Positions 42,528-52,837 of a DNA stretch of 64,000 bases are shown here, piece by piece (the stretch's first letter is position 1; every line of letters begins with the position of its first letter). The position numbers and the translations under genes are program-made. Location of the stretch: the NCBI RefSeq assembly GCF_038019025.1, contig NZ_CP150496.1, positions 1,267,501 to 1,331,500 of the forward strand. The letters run 5' to 3'. Below the pieces are notes generated by a model. It was given only the letters and a program-made list of their open reading frames with translations. It had not been told where the DNA came from and did no database searches. The DNA comes from Polaribacter marinaquae. Its GTDB lineage: Bacteria > Bacteroidota > Bacteroidia > Flavobacteriales > Flavobacteriaceae.

Positions 42528-44063
42528 TTATTCCCATTCTATAGTTGCAGGTGGTTTAGAACTAATGTCATACACTACTCTATTAACGCCTTTTACTTGA
42601 TTTATTATTTTATTTGAAGTTTTTTGTAAAAATTCATAAGGTAAATTTACCCAATCTGCCGTCATTCCGTCCGTACTTTCTACAGCTCTTAAAGCAACAA
42701 CTTTTTCGTATGTTCTTTCATCGCCCATTACACCAACAGAGTTTACAGGCAACAACATTGCACCTGCTTGCCAAACTTTATCGTACAAACCGTCTTCCTT
42801 TAATCCGTTTATAAAAACAGCATCAACTTCTTGTAAAATTCTTACTTTTTCTGCTGTAATGTCTCCTAATATTCTAATTCCTAAACCTGGTCCTGGAAAA
42901 GGATGACGACCTAATAATTCTGAATCAATTCCCATAGAAGCTCCAACTCTTCTTACTTCATCTTTAAAAATCATACGCAAAGGCTCTACAATTTTTAATT
43001 TCATATAATCTGGCAATCCACCAACATTATGATGACTTTTAATAGTTGCTGATGGTCCTCCGTTTACAGAAACCGATTCAATAACATCAGGATAAATTGT
43101 GCCTTGTGCTAACCAAGTTACGTCTTTTATTTGATTGGCCTCGTCATCAAAAACTTCTATAAATGCGTTTCCAATGGCTTTTCTTTTTTTCTCTGGATCA
43201 GAAATACCTTCAAGAGCTTTCAAAAAACGTGCCGATGCATCTACACCTTTTACGTTTAATCCCATTCCTTCATATTGCGCCAATACACTTTCGAATTCAT
43301 TTTTACGTAAAAGACCGTTGTTTACAAAAATACAGTATAGATTTTCTCCGATAGCTTTGTTTAAAAGAACTGCTGCTACTGTAGAATCTACACCACCAGA
43401 AAGTCCTAAAACAACTTTATCTTTACCAACTTTTTCTTTGATAGCGTTTACTGTGCTTTCAACAAAAGAATCTGGTGTCCAAGTTTGAGCTACACCAGCA
43501 ATTTTTACAAGAAAATTTTCTAATAATTGTTTACCATCTGTAGAGTGATATACTTCTGGGTGAAATTGAATCGCATAAGTATCTTCACCTTTTATTTTAT
43601 AAGCGGCATTCTCTACATCTTTTGTGCTAGCTAATAACTCGCCATTTGTAGGTAATTCTTTAATTGTGTCTGAGTGACTCATCCAAACTTGGCTACCTTC
43701 AGAAATATTTTCAAAGAAAGTTTCATTACCTTTTATGTAAGATAAATTTGCTCTACCATATTCTCTTGTGTTTGAAGGTGCTACTTTTCCGCCAGAAAAA
43801 TGAGCCAAATATTGAGCGCCATAACATACGGCTAACATTGGTTTTTTTCCTCTAAGATCTGTTAAATCTGGATGTAAAACATTTTCTCCTCTAACAGAAT
43901 TTGGACTACCCGATAAGATAATTGCTTTAAATTCTGATTGATTTTTTGGTGGATGATTGTAAGGATGAATTTCACAATAAATGTTTAATTCCCTAACTCT
44001 TCTTGCAATAAGTTGTGTGTATTGCGATCCGAAATCTAAAATAAGTACGTTGTGTTGTTGCAT
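42528..44063 (-). CDS. guaA: GMP synthase (glutamine-hydrolysing)
   Basis: This 511-aa enzyme turns XMP into GMP. The glutaminase domain has its catalytic cysteine in [12 protein letters not shown] and histidine in QFHPEVYHS; the ATP pyrophosphatase domain has [12 protein letters not shown]; the C-terminal dimerisation domain ends [12 protein letters not shown] chose the ATG at 44063 ([17 protein letters not shown]). A -7-type element TATTTTTG (44074-44067, minus strand) lies three bases before it, so the transcript may have almost no leader. Confidence 0.97.
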   Translation of the reverse strand: MQQHNVLILDFGSQYTQLIARRVRELNIYCEIHPYNHPPKNQSEFKAIILSGSPNSVRGENVLHPDLTDLRGKKPMLAVCYGAQYLAHFSGGKVAPSNTREYGRANLSYIKGNETFFENISEGSQVWMSHSDTIKELPTNGELLASTKDVENAAYKIKGEDTYAIQFHPEVYHSTDGKQLLENFLVKIAGVAQTWTPDSFVESTVNAIKEKVGKDKVVLGLSGGVDSTVAAVLLNKAIGENLYCIFVNNGLLRKNEFESVLAQYEGMGLNVKGVDASARFLKALEGISDPEKKRKAIGNAFIEVFDDEANQIKDVTWLAQGTIYPDVIESVSVNGGPSATIKSHHNVGGLPDYMKLKIVEPLRMIFKDEVRRVGASMGIDSELLGRHPFPGPGLGIRILGDITAEKVRILQEVDAVFINGLKEDGLYDKVWQAGAMLLPVNSVGVMGDERTYEKVVALRAVESTDGMTADWVNLPYEFLQKTSNKIINQVKGVNRVVYDISSKPPATIEWE

Positions 44064-44164
44064 GCGCAAAAATACTATTTCAGTTTAAATTTCAAATACT
44101 GAAATCGATATTTTTTACGAGAAATTAGAATTCGTTCATTTTAAGTAGAATTCGATTTAAAAGT

Positions 44165-45229
44165 TTAAATTTTATACACAATTGCATTGATATTCATACC
44201 AGCCCCAACAGAAGCTAAAATAACAACATCTCCTTTTGTAACAGCCTGATTTACTATATTTCCTTTTAAAACTAAATCTAATAATGTTGGTACTGTAGCT
44301 ACAGAACTATTACCTAACTTATGTATACTCATTGGCATAATTGCTTCTGGCACTTTTTCTTTAAACAATCTATAAAAACGTTTTACAATTGCCTCGTCCA
44401 TTTTTTCGTTAGCTTGATGAATAAAAATCTTTTTAACATCATTAATTCCGTAACCACTTTTATCTAAAGCAGTTTTCATGGCTGCAGGCACATTTGTTAT
44501 TGCAAACTCATAAATTTTTCTTCCATACATTTTTATGTATTGTGTATTGTCGGTTTCATTTAAATTATAAGATTTACCAAAATGTAAAAAATATGCTTCG
44601 TCATTTGCGAAAGTTTGTGTTGCATGACTAATAATACCAGAATCACCTTCTAAAGTTTGTTCTACAATACAAGCACCTGCACCATCGCTGTAGATCATTG
44701 AATCTCTATCATGTTTATCTACAATTCTAGACAAAGTTTCTGCACCAATTACCAAACACTTTTTTGCAATTCCGGCTTTTATAAATGCTTGTGCCTGTAT
44801 TACGCCTTCTACCCAACCTGGGCAACCGAAAAGAATATCATACGCAACACAATTAGGGTTTTTAATATCTAATTTATGTTTTACCTTACTCGCTAAACTT
44901 GGTAGCGCATCTCCTTGAATTTGACCTTCTTTTAAATCACCAAAGTTATGTGCTAAAATTATATAGTCTAATTCTTCTGAATTAATATTAGCATCTGTAA
45001 TTGCTTTTTCTGCAGCAAAAAAAGCCATGTCAGAAGTATTTGTTTCTGGTTTTGCATAACGTCTTTCTATTATACCGGTTATATCTTTAAACTTTTCTAT
45101 AATTACATTGTTATCTGCAGAAAAACTTGAACCGTCATTATTTAAAAAATCTGAGTTTAAAAATGTATTGTTTTCTACTTTTAAAGAAGGAATAAAGCTT
45201 CCGGTACCAGTAATTTTAGATGAAATCAT
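44165..45229 (-). CDS. 3-oxoacyl-ACP synthase III-like (FabH-type) ketosynthase
   Basis: This 354-aa thiolase-fold enzyme has the catalytic region DILFGCPGWVEGV, the histidine in KIFIHQANEKM and the asparagine in HKLGNSSVATVP, giving the Cys-His-Asn triad of the KAS III group. Bacteroidota have several of these besides housekeeping FabH, used in secondary lipid or aryl-polyene synthesis. The single gene lies behind a perfect palindromic operator, so its expression is probably ligand-controlled; the product is unknown. Confidence 0.85.
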   Translation of the reverse strand: MISSKITGTGSFIPSLKVENNTFLNSDFLNNDGSSFSADNNVIIEKFKDITGIIERRYAKPETNTSDMAFFAAEKAITDANINSEELDYIILAHNFGDLKEGQIQGDALPSLASKVKHKLDIKNPNCVAYDILFGCPGWVEGVIQAQAFIKAGIAKKCLVIGAETLSRIVDKHDRDSMIYSDGAGACIVEQTLEGDSGIISHATQTFANDEAYFLHFGKSYNLNETDNTQYIKMYGRKIYEFAITNVPAAMKTALDKSGYGINDVKKIFIHQANEKMDEAIVKRFYRLFKEKVPEAIMPMSIHKLGNSSVATVPTLLDLVLKGNIVNQAVTKGDVVILASVGAGMNINAIVYKI

Positions 45230-45249
45230 GTCTTAAGAGGTTTATCTCT

Positions 45250-45298
45250 CAAAAGTAAGAAAGCTATTTTGTTTAAATTTACTATGCATGCATAGTAA
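45250..45298 (-). promoter_or_regulatory. Promoter with 20-bp perfect palindromic operator
   Basis: TTACTATGCATGCATAGTAA (45279-45298) is a perfect palindrome. The minus-strand -7 element TACTTTTG lies at 45257-45250, so the palindrome covers the expected -33 position and would block RNA polymerase when bound. The shape suits a MarR-type dimer; no such regulator is adjacent in the window. Confidence 0.65.
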
Positions 45299-45351
45299 TG
45301 GAAGGTTCAAACTGTTAATTTATTTCTAAAGTAAAAATTTATAACAGTTGT

Positions 45352-45738
45352 TTAAGGCTTGTATAAATTCATTTTTAGTTGCATAACCGTAGCAATAGAG
45401 GTAGCTCTATTTTTCATTTGCTGTGCTATTTCACCAGAAAAATTTGCATCAATAGTTGTAAATAAATACGATGTCCAAATGACAAAATGTTTCTTTTTAA
45501 ACTTAATAAATGCATTTTTATCTATATGTTTTTGCATTGTATTGTTTTTATAAGTTGTAGTTTGAAACAAAATATCGTTCCAGAAATCTGTAATTATTTC
45601 TAAATGCTCATTTAAATGATTATTAATTAAGATATCTTCAAAAAAAGGAAGCATTTGATCATCCTTTAGAAGTAAATCATAAAAATTAGTAATAATAAAT
45701 TTTATGTCTTTTCTAGAAGAAATATCTTTTTTAATCAT
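45352..45738 (-). CDS. Group III truncated haemoglobin
   Basis: This 128-aa protein has the 2-on-2 globin pattern of group III: FIITNFYDLLLKDDQMLPFF at its start, then HLEIITDFWNDILF, and KFKKKHFVIWTSYLF with the probable proximal histidine. It binds heme and may handle oxygen, NO or peroxide. It lies nine bases after cdd, so the two may share a transcript. Confidence 0.88.
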   Translation of the reverse strand: MIKKDISSRKDIKFIITNFYDLLLKDDQMLPFFEDILINNHLNEHLEIITDFWNDILFQTTTYKNNTMQKHIDKNAFIKFKKKHFVIWTSYLFTTIDANFSGEIAQQMKNRATSIATVMQLKMNLYKP

Positions 45739-45747
45739 TAGAAATGA

Positions 45748-46230
45748 TTATAAATAAGAACTATCAAAAGAAAACGGCAATAAAGATAAAAGTGATTCCG
45801 TTTTTACAATTTCTCCAACTTCTCCCATAAATAAAAGAGGAAAAGCTTGTTTTTGCTTTATTTCATATTCCGATAAAGATTGTCTACAAGCACCACAAGG
45901 CCCTACAGGTTTATCTACTTTTGTAATTGTAGAACTTGCCGAAATTGCAAGTTTTATGATTTTAACTCCAGGATACGTTGCTCCTGCAGCCCAAATTGCG
46001 ACTCTTTCTGCACACATACCAGAAGGGTATGCTGCATTTTCTTGATTATTTCCTAAAACAATTTCTCCGTTTTCTAATAATAAAGCAGCGCCAACATTAA
46101 ACTTAGAATAAGGTGCGTATGCTTTCTTGCGAGCATCAATTGCCTTATTCATTAAAAATTTATCATCTTTAGATAACTCTTCTATATCGTTATAAACAAT
46201 AGCCGAAGAAGATATTTTAATTTCTTTCAT
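45748..46230 (-). CDS. cdd: Cytidine deaminase
   Basis: This 160-aa enzyme deaminates cytidine and deoxycytidine in salvage. The zinc-binding blocks are NAAYPSGMCAERVAIWAAG and VGPCGACRQSLSEY. Its length fits the small tetrameric class. It follows porV after a terminator in the conserved flavobacterial order. Confidence 0.95.
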   Translation of the reverse strand: MKEIKISSSAIVYNDIEELSKDDKFLMNKAIDARKKAYAPYSKFNVGAALLLENGEIVLGNNQENAAYPSGMCAERVAIWAAGATYPGVKIIKLAISASSTITKVDKPVGPCGACRQSLSEYEIKQKQAFPLLFMGEVGEIVKTESLLSLLPFSFDSSYL

Positions 46231-46241
46231 ATTATAAAGTC

Positions 46242-46270
46242 AAAAAAAGCAGCCCAAAAATGACTGCTTT
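46242..46270 (-). terminator. Intrinsic terminator after porV
   Basis: AAAGCAG and CTGCTTT pair on the minus strand, followed by a run of seven T. It leaves only 11 bases before the cdd start, so cdd may depend on read-through or a promoter inside the hairpin. Confidence 0.75.
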
Positions 46271-46307
46271 AAATATTGTGCTAAAATTACTAAAAAATTA
46301 TGATTTT

Positions 46308-47430
46308 TTAATACTCATCGTAAATTTCACCTAAATCAAAAGATAATGAAAAACGTAATGAATTTTCTAATGGATTATTTACATCTGAAGAATTAATTAA
46401 ATATGACAAATCTATGTTTAAAGCATTCGTTTTAAAGCCACCACCTAATGTAAAATATTGTCTATTTCCTTTATCTTCACTTTCATGAAAATATCCTGTT
46501 CTTAATGCGAAGGCATTATTGTATAAATATTCTGCACCAACAGCATAAGTAACCTCTTTTAATTCTTCGCTAAAACCACCAGGAGCATCACCAAAAGAAC
46601 TAAAAATTCCGTCAATCCAACCTTTTTCATCATTAGGATCATTTACTGTTGGCACCAGTAATTTAGTAAACTCTACAGTTGTTGTAATTGTATTATAATC
46701 ATCTAAAATAAAATCGAAACCACCACCTAATTTAAGGTTTGTTGGTATAAAATCTTCTTCACCTGGTGTATAAGAAACCTTAGGACCTATGTTTGCGATA
46801 TTAAAACCGATTCTATATTTACCATTAAAATTACCATAATTTTCTTCTAAAGATTGGTAATAACCAGAAACATCTACTGCAAAAGAATTAATTGGCTGTA
46901 AAGAATTACCAGAAGTTCCGTTAAATGCTAAATTAGATCTTATGTATTTTAAAGAAACTCCCATTGCAAAAGTTTCACTTAACTTTAATGAGTAAGAACC
47001 AGTTGCAACAAATTCGTTTGGATTTATAGATCCATTTTCTGCACCGTTGCTATCGGTTAAATCTATTTGACCCAAAGAGAAATATTTAAAATCTGCACCC
47101 CAAGCTGCATTTTCACTAAATCTATTAATATAAGAACCACTTCCTATAAAAATATCATCTGTTAAATTACGTAACCAAGGCGAATAGGTAATACCCGTAT
47201 AAATTTGTCTATTGCTAAACGCTATTTTAGCAGGATTGTGAAACAAAGAAAAAGCATCTGCACTTGTAGCAACACCAATATCTCCCATACCACCTGCCCT
47301 AGCATCTGGTACAATTAATAAAAAAAGGTGTAGCTGTTGTAATACCTCCTGTTTGTTGAGTATCTGTCTGTGCCGCAATTTTAAATGTTGCAAAAGCACT
47401 TAATAATAAACATAATCCTAATTTCTTCAT
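46308..47430 (-). pseudogene. porV: porV, type IX secretion outer-membrane protein, frameshifted in this sequence
   Basis: The body encodes the complete PorV barrel (LIVPDARAGGMGDIGVAT, then SPWLRNLTDDIFIG and FGAALRTGYFHESE-like repeats). The real N-terminus is in another frame: ATG at 47430 gives MKKLGLCLLLSAFATFKIAA, a good signal peptide, then QTDTQQTGGITTATPF. The frames split at seven A on the plus strand (47320-47326); six would restore PFLLIVPDARA. PorV is needed to shuttle cargo to the cell surface, so a true frameshift would harm T9SS and gliding. A homopolymer sequencing error is the simplest explanation. Confidence 0.85.
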
Positions 47431-47476
47431 TTTATATTCTCTGTTGAATTTTATTCTAATTACAAATATCTATATT

Positions 47477-50400
47477 TTATTGAAGTATTACTAATTTTTC
47501 ATACTTCTCTGACACTAAATTACTTGTTGTAGATTTAACTCTTAGTTTATAAACATAAACCCCTTTACCAATTTTATTACCAAAATCATCTAAACCATTC
47601 CAAGTTATACTTCTAGACAAATTACCAACCGTAATAATATTTCTATTAATAGTTTTTACCAATTTACCAGAAATTGTAAAAATTTGCACTTGTACTTCTA
47701 AATTTTCGTTTGGTTTATTATGGTTAAACCAAAACTCTGTATAATTTACAAAAGGATTGGGATAGTTTAATACGTTTTCTAAATTTAAAATTGCATCACT
47801 AACAACTACGAAGTTTAACGTTAATTCTGATGAGTTATTGTATGTATCCCAAACTTTTATTTTTAATGTGTGTGGGCCAACTTCTAAATCTCTTAATCTA
47901 TATGTAACTTTCCCTTTTGTAAAGTCGTTTAATTCTGTTTGATAAAAGTCATTTAATACAATAGGATTTGTGGTGTCGCCATCTAAAATCCCAATAATAT
48001 CATGATCTACGGCAGTAATAGAAGTATTAATACCACTAACATCCGATAATAACGCAATTAAATTAGGAGAAGCATTTGTATTGCCACCGTCTATAAAAGA
48101 CTCATCATTCATAAACAATTTAATTTCTGGGCCAACGGTATCTTCTGGTGCATTTTCATTAATACCACCAATTACCAAATCTATATTATAACCTGCTTTT
48201 TCTGATGTACCATTTTCTGCATAAAAACTTACTTTACCGTTTCCGAGTGCAATTTTAATATCTTTTGGCACAATAAAATCAAACTTAAACGCTCCGTTTT
48301 CTATACTAGATTTACCTCTAAACAACTTACTGTCTTGTGTGTCAAAATCTAGAGTTTCTCCAAAACTATTGTTTCCTAAAGTTGTTTTATCAATAATTTT
48401 ATCGAAAACTGTTGTAGATAAAACACCGTTAAAATTATTTAAAACAGCATCTGAATTATTAACAATTACACCCTCGAAACTTACTTTAGACAAAGCTTTT
48501 AAAGTATCTAATGGTTGCGAAATATCTTTACCGTTTAATTTTGTGATTTTTATATTTGGTTCTGGCACTGCAAGTTTCATTGCCGGGTCTCCGAAAGAAT
48601 AGATAAAAAACTTCTGTATACTCGAAAAATTATTTTTTGCTTGTGTTAAAGATTCTGCAATTGTAAATTTTTCATCATTAAATTCTAGTAAAATTCTAAT
48701 TAAACTTTCATTAAACTGTTGCCCAACATTTATAAAAACCTCTCTTGTTGTAGTAATCATGCTAGATGCGCCACCATTTTTATTCCATAATGTTAACTCA
48801 CCTGCAGTAATTCTACTCGGATTATCGAATCTAGAAAAATCGCAAGTAACTGTAATTAAAAGAGGCAACGTATTAATATTATTAAACTCTTGAATTTGAG
48901 GTTTTTCTAATATCCTTTCTGCTGCAAAACCATCTTCACCACCGTGCCCAAAATAATCAAAAACTAAAGTACCTTTTTCTATTGCATTCGTAATTGCTGT
49001 TTTTACTTCCGGATAACGTTCTCCACCAGAAGAATTTTGTTGTACAAAAGCATCAGCATAAATTTTACTAACATTAAAAATTGGTTTTCTATTTTTAATT
49101 TCATCAGCAATCGACTCTACACCTTTCTGAATTGGTATATCAAAATCATCATCAATATCATCTGCTAAAAGGGTTACTGTATTTCGCCAATCTCCTTTAG
49201 AGCTTTCATCATAATAACTTAAAATTTTAGTTACAACATCTTCTGCTTGCGATATTCCTGTAACTGGTATTCTGCTAGAAACAACATCTATGGTATGAGA
49301 AGAACTCATGCTACCCTCATTTGTATCTAACATCACAAAAAAATCATCTGTCACATAAGAAAAAGCTAAATTAAAGTGATAAATATCATCCGTTTGAGAA
49401 GGTAATTTAACAGGAACCACATTATTGTTATTTGCAATTCTACCTTTGTAATCGTAAGAAGAATCGCCAAAGAAACATACAAATTTTAACTTTTTATCTT
49501 CGGATGAATTGGTTGTATATAAATGTCTTATAAAATCTCGAATACCTGTAATATCTTTAGAGCCTGATGCAAACTCATTATAAATTTCATCTAAAATAAC
49601 AACCTTTGTAGATAATCCGGAATTTGTTTGATGATAATCTGCCAATCTTTGTGCTTGTGAAACCAAATCTTTGCTAGTAATTACAAGATAATTTATGTCT
49701 TTTAAAGCATGTAAATTTTGATTTTCTACTCTCGAATTTTCAATAGTTCCTGGTATATAAAAATCCGAAGAATTTAATACAACATATTCATTTAAAACTC
49801 CTCCGTTGGCTTTAAATGTAAAATCTGAAGTAGAACTTTCGTTAGTTATTAATTCAGGATTAATAGCATTCGATACATCCCAAACTTGATAAATTTCCGC
49901 TGCATTTTTTACTTGAAACTCAACTGTGCCACTCGCATCAAATTGATTAAAACTTCTAAAACCAAACTGTTTACCGTTTGCTAAAAGATTTTTTTTACCA
50001 TAAATCTCAATAAAATCTAAAAAAGCATTTGCAGACGGATTTCCGTTATTGTTGTAATTTAATTCTAAAGTAATTGCGTTTGTTGGGTTGCTAAATGCTG
50101 CAGTTCTTTCTGATGTTACAGCTTTTGTTAACGAACTCGGATTTAAACCACTAAAACTAAGCGTATATAAATCTGTATTATTTGCTTTTACCGATAATGT
50201 TGATGATGAAATGGAATTACTTACAGCTCTTGTTCTAATAAATATATCTTCATTTACCAATACTTTATCAAAAGGTATTGTAAAACTCTGTGTATTTTCG
50301 ATATTAAAATTGTCATCAAAAAACCATTGTGTACCTGCACCTAATAAGTTTATCTCTTCTTTTTCATAAAAAATAAAATCATCAAAACTAGAAATTTGTG

Positions 50401-50887
50401 TAGCTACATTATTTGTGTTTAAAGCTTTATTTTGAATTCTTTTTCCGGCAGTATTTCCTACTGTTATAAAATAATAAGCCTTATCAGAATATATATTTTG
50501 TCTATGTTTAGCACTTTTGTTTGCAGTATCTAAAACCCAATCGTGAGGGCCTTTCGCATAGAATAAAATAAAATCGTTGGCATCGAAACTACCGTCAGAT
50601 TCACCTTCTACGTAAATAGCATTTTCCTGTAAATCTTGATACCTAAAATCATTATTTACAAAGGGCAATAAAGCACCACCGTTACCATAAATCCTTATAT
50701 TTTGAGGGTTTATATTATTTGTAGAAACTCCAATTCTTTGTAATAAATTTCTATCGATCTTAAAAATACCTGTTGTGTCTACAGAAAATTTAAACCAGTC
50801 TCCAGAAGCCAAAACAGATGAATTTACTTGTGCGTTTAATTGCAACGCACAACATACTGTTAGTATTAGTAGAAGATTTTTTTTCAT
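47477..50887 (-). CDS. porU: PorU, type IX secretion system sortase
   Basis: This 1136-aa protein starts with a signal peptide (KKNLLLILTVCCALQLNA). The C25-type protease domain has the histidine in FDYFGHGGEDGFAAE and the cysteine in ITVTCDFSRFDNP. The C-terminal region ends with a FlgD-like/CTD fold (YPNPFVNYTEFWF, GKGVYVYKLRV). PorU removes the C-terminal signal of T9SS cargo and attaches cargo to surface polysaccharide with PorV. Gene order with porV and gldJ is that of gliding Flavobacteriia. Confidence 0.95.
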   Translation of the reverse strand: MKKNLLLILTVCCALQLNAQVNSSVLASGDWFKFSVDTTGIFKIDRNLLQRIGVSTNNINPQNIRIYGNGGALLPFVNNDFRYQDLQENAIYVEGESDGSFDANDFILFYAKGPHDWVLDTANKSAKHRQNIYSDKAYYFITVGNTAGKRIQNKALNTNNVATQISSFDDFIFYEKEEINLLGAGTQWFFDDNFNIENTQSFTIPFDKVLVNEDIFIRTRAVSNSISSSTLSVKANNTDLYTLSFSGLNPSSLTKAVTSERTAAFSNPTNAITLELNYNNNGNPSANAFLDFIEIYGKKNLLANGKQFGFRSFNQFDASGTVEFQVKNAAEIYQVWDVSNAINPELITNESSTSDFTFKANGGVLNEYVVLNSSDFYIPGTIENSRVENQNLHALKDINYLVITSKDLVSQAQRLADYHQTNSGLSTKVVILDEIYNEFASGSKDITGIRDFIRHLYTTNSSEDKKLKFVCFFGDSSYDYKGRIANNNNVVPVKLPSQTDDIYHFNLAFSYVTDDFFVMLDTNEGSMSSSHTIDVVSSRIPVTGISQAEDVVTKILSYYDESSKGDWRNTVTLLADDIDDDFDIPIQKGVESIADEIKNRKPIFNVSKIYADAFVQQNSSGGERYPEVKTAITNAIEKGTLVFDYFGHGGEDGFAAERILEKPQIQEFNNINTLPLLITVTCDFSRFDNPSRITAGELTLWNKNGGASSMITTTREVFINVGQQFNESLIRILLEFNDEKFTIAESLTQAKNNFSSIQKFFIYSFGDPAMKLAVPEPNIKITKLNGKDISQPLDTLKALSKVSFEGVIVNNSDAVLNNFNGVLSTTVFDKIIDKTTLGNNSFGETLDFDTQDSKLFRGKSSIENGAFKFDFIVPKDIKIALGNGKVSFYAENGTSEKAGYNIDLVIGGINENAPEDTVGPEIKLFMNDESFIDGGNTNASPNLIALLSDVSGINTSITAVDHDIIGILDGDTTNPIVLNDFYQTELNDFTKGKVTYRLRDLEVGPHTLKIKVWDTYNNSSELTLNFVVVSDAILNLENVLNYPNPFVNYTEFWFNHNKPNENLEVQVQIFTISGKLVKTINRNIITVGNLSRSITWNGLDDFGNKIGKGVYVYKLRVKSTTSNLVSEKYEKLVILQ

Positions 50888-51088
50888 AAAATAGTAATCA
50901 AATAACGTAAAATAAGTGTTTATATTTTAACAACCACAAATATAAGTTATACTAAATATATAAAGCTTACGTTTAATAGAATGTGTATAAAAAATTGATG
51001 CGTTAAAATTTATATTTTTCTTGCACTAAATTTTATTTATTGTAAATTGCATCCTTAATAAAAACCCTAAATAATTTTCGATTAGGAA

Positions 51089-52768
51089 ATGGAAAAAATT
51101 TTTAAAATATCTTTAGTTGTTTTCACAACATTGCTTTTAGCAAATTGTAATAGATCTACAACTGGTAAATCTAGATTAACTGGTTTATCTTTTAACGATC
51201 CTAAAAACGGAAATTATATAAGAAACAGCTCTTTCGAAGGCCAAGAAACTCCGTTAGGAATGGTAGATATTGAAGGTGGTTCTTTTACAATGGGGCAAGT
51301 TCAAGACGACGTAATGTTCGATTGGAATACAACTCCGAAGAAAATTCATGTTCGATCTTTTTTTATGGACGAGGCAGAAGTAACAAATTCTGAATACTTT
51401 TTATATGTGCAATATATGAAAGATGTTTTCTCTCCTTCTGAAGAGAAATACAAGCACATTTACAATTCTACTTTACCAGACACCTTAGTATGGAGAAAAA
51501 GTTTAGGTAATACCGATATTTTAACAGAAAACTATTTTAGACACCCAGCATATGCAGATTACCCAGTTGTTGGTGTTACTTGGTTACAAGCTAATGAATA
51601 CTGTAAATGGAGAACAAACGCAGTAAACTTAAAAAAGTTAATTGATAAAGGCCATATTAAAAATATTTTTGAATCTGACTCTACAAGAAACTTTTTTGAT
51701 ACAGAAAGATTTTTAAATGATTCTGATAGGCTTTTTGATGGAGATACAACAATCTATAAAAGAGGTGTAAGAACCAGAGTTGTAAGACGTAGAGGAGAAC
51801 CTAGACCAGGACAAGATGATTTTCAAGGTAGAAAAATAACACAAGCAGACGGCGTTCTTCAACAAAAATTTAGATTACCTACAGAAGCAGAATGGGAATT
51901 TGCAGCAAAAGCGATTGTAGAAAACAGAGAATATAATACTGTTAGAGGAAGAAAAAAATATGCTTGGAATGGTAAATACACAAGAGCTCAAAAGAAAAGA
52001 TTTAGAGGAGACCAGTTAGCTAACTTTAAACAAGGTAAAGGACAGTATAGTGGTTTACCTGGTTGGAGTTCTGATGGTTCTGATATTCCTATTAGAATTA
52101 AATCTTACCCTCCTAATGCCTTCGGATTATATGATATGTCTGGTAATGTAGCAGAATGGGTTGCTGATGTTTATAGACCAATTATCGATAACGAAGCAAA
52201 TGATTTTAATTATTTTAGAGGTAATTTATTTACTAAAAAAATGATAAATCAAGAAGGAAAAGTTGTTATTGTTGGTAATGATGTAGCTGTAGAATATGAT
52301 ACTTTACCAAATGGTAGCGTTATACCAAAGCAACTACCTGGAACAATTAAATATGTACCAATTACAAAAGATGATGCATCTTTTAGAACTAATTTTTCTA
52401 GAGCAGAAAATGCAAATATTAATGATGGTGATTTAAACTCTAGTAGATTTTATGAAGATGATGAAGATCGTTTTGCTTCTAGACCAAGTATGTATAATTC
52501 ACCAAAAAAACCTGCAAGATTTAGAGACTCTTTATCTGGTAGAGATGTATTAATAAATGATGACAAGAAAAGAAGAACGCTAATTAGCGATCAAACAAGA
52601 GTTTATAAAGGTGGTTCTTGGGCGGATAGAGAGTATTGGTTAGATCCAGCTCAAAGAAGGTATTTACCAGAATATATGGCAACAAACTTTATTGGTTTTA
52701 GATGTGTTACAGACAAATTTGGTCCAATGACATATAAAAAACGTACTGCCAGAAATCCTAGTAGATAA
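51089..52768 (+). CDS. gldJ: GldJ gliding motility lipoprotein
   Basis: This 559-aa lipoprotein has signal LVVFTTLLLANC and the SUMF1/FGE-like fold (IEGGSFTMGQVQDD, FRLPTEAEWEFAAKA, GLYDMSGNVAEWVAD, RVYKGGSWADREYWLD). The two active-site cysteines of true FGEs are absent, as is normal for GldJ, which is structural. GldJ stabilises GldK and the gliding/T9SS motor. It is divergent from porU, as in Flavobacterium. Confidence 0.95.
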   Translation: MEKIFKISLVVFTTLLLANCNRSTTGKSRLTGLSFNDPKNGNYIRNSSFEGQETPLGMVDIEGGSFTMGQVQDDVMFDWNTTPKKIHVRSFFMDEAEVTNSEYFLYVQYMKDVFSPSEEKYKHIYNSTLPDTLVWRKSLGNTDILTENYFRHPAYADYPVVGVTWLQANEYCKWRTNAVNLKKLIDKGHIKNIFESDSTRNFFDTERFLNDSDRLFDGDTTIYKRGVRTRVVRRRGEPRPGQDDFQGRKITQADGVLQQKFRLPTEAEWEFAAKAIVENREYNTVRGRKKYAWNGKYTRAQKKRFRGDQLANFKQGKGQYSGLPGWSSDGSDIPIRIKSYPPNAFGLYDMSGNVAEWVADVYRPIIDNEANDFNYFRGNLFTKKMINQEGKVVIVGNDVAVEYDTLPNGSVIPKQLPGTIKYVPITKDDASFRTNFSRAENANINDGDLNSSRFYEDDEDRFASRPSMYNSPKKPARFRDSLSGRDVLINDDKKRRTLISDQTRVYKGGSWADREYWLDPAQRRYLPEYMATNFIGFRCVTDKFGPMTYKKRTARNPSR

Positions 52769-52782
52769 TACACGTATATTTT

Positions 52783-52824
52783 AAAAAAACAAACCTCATT
52801 GTGACTTCACAATGAGGTTTTTTT
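52783..52824 (+). terminator. Intrinsic terminator after gldJ
   Basis: AAACCTCATTGT (52791-52802) pairs with ACAATGAGGTTT (52809-52820), with an A-run before and T-run after. Confidence 0.9.
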
Positions 52825-52837
52825 ATATCTTTATTTT

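Noticed and set aside
46308..47399. porV as an intact gene starting at GTG 47399
   Set aside because: That start gives an N-terminus with no signal peptide, whereas the correct signal peptide lies in another frame.
51089..52768. GldJ as an active formylglycine-generating enzyme
   Set aside because: The fold is the same but the two active-site cysteines are missing, and the gene context is gliding motility.
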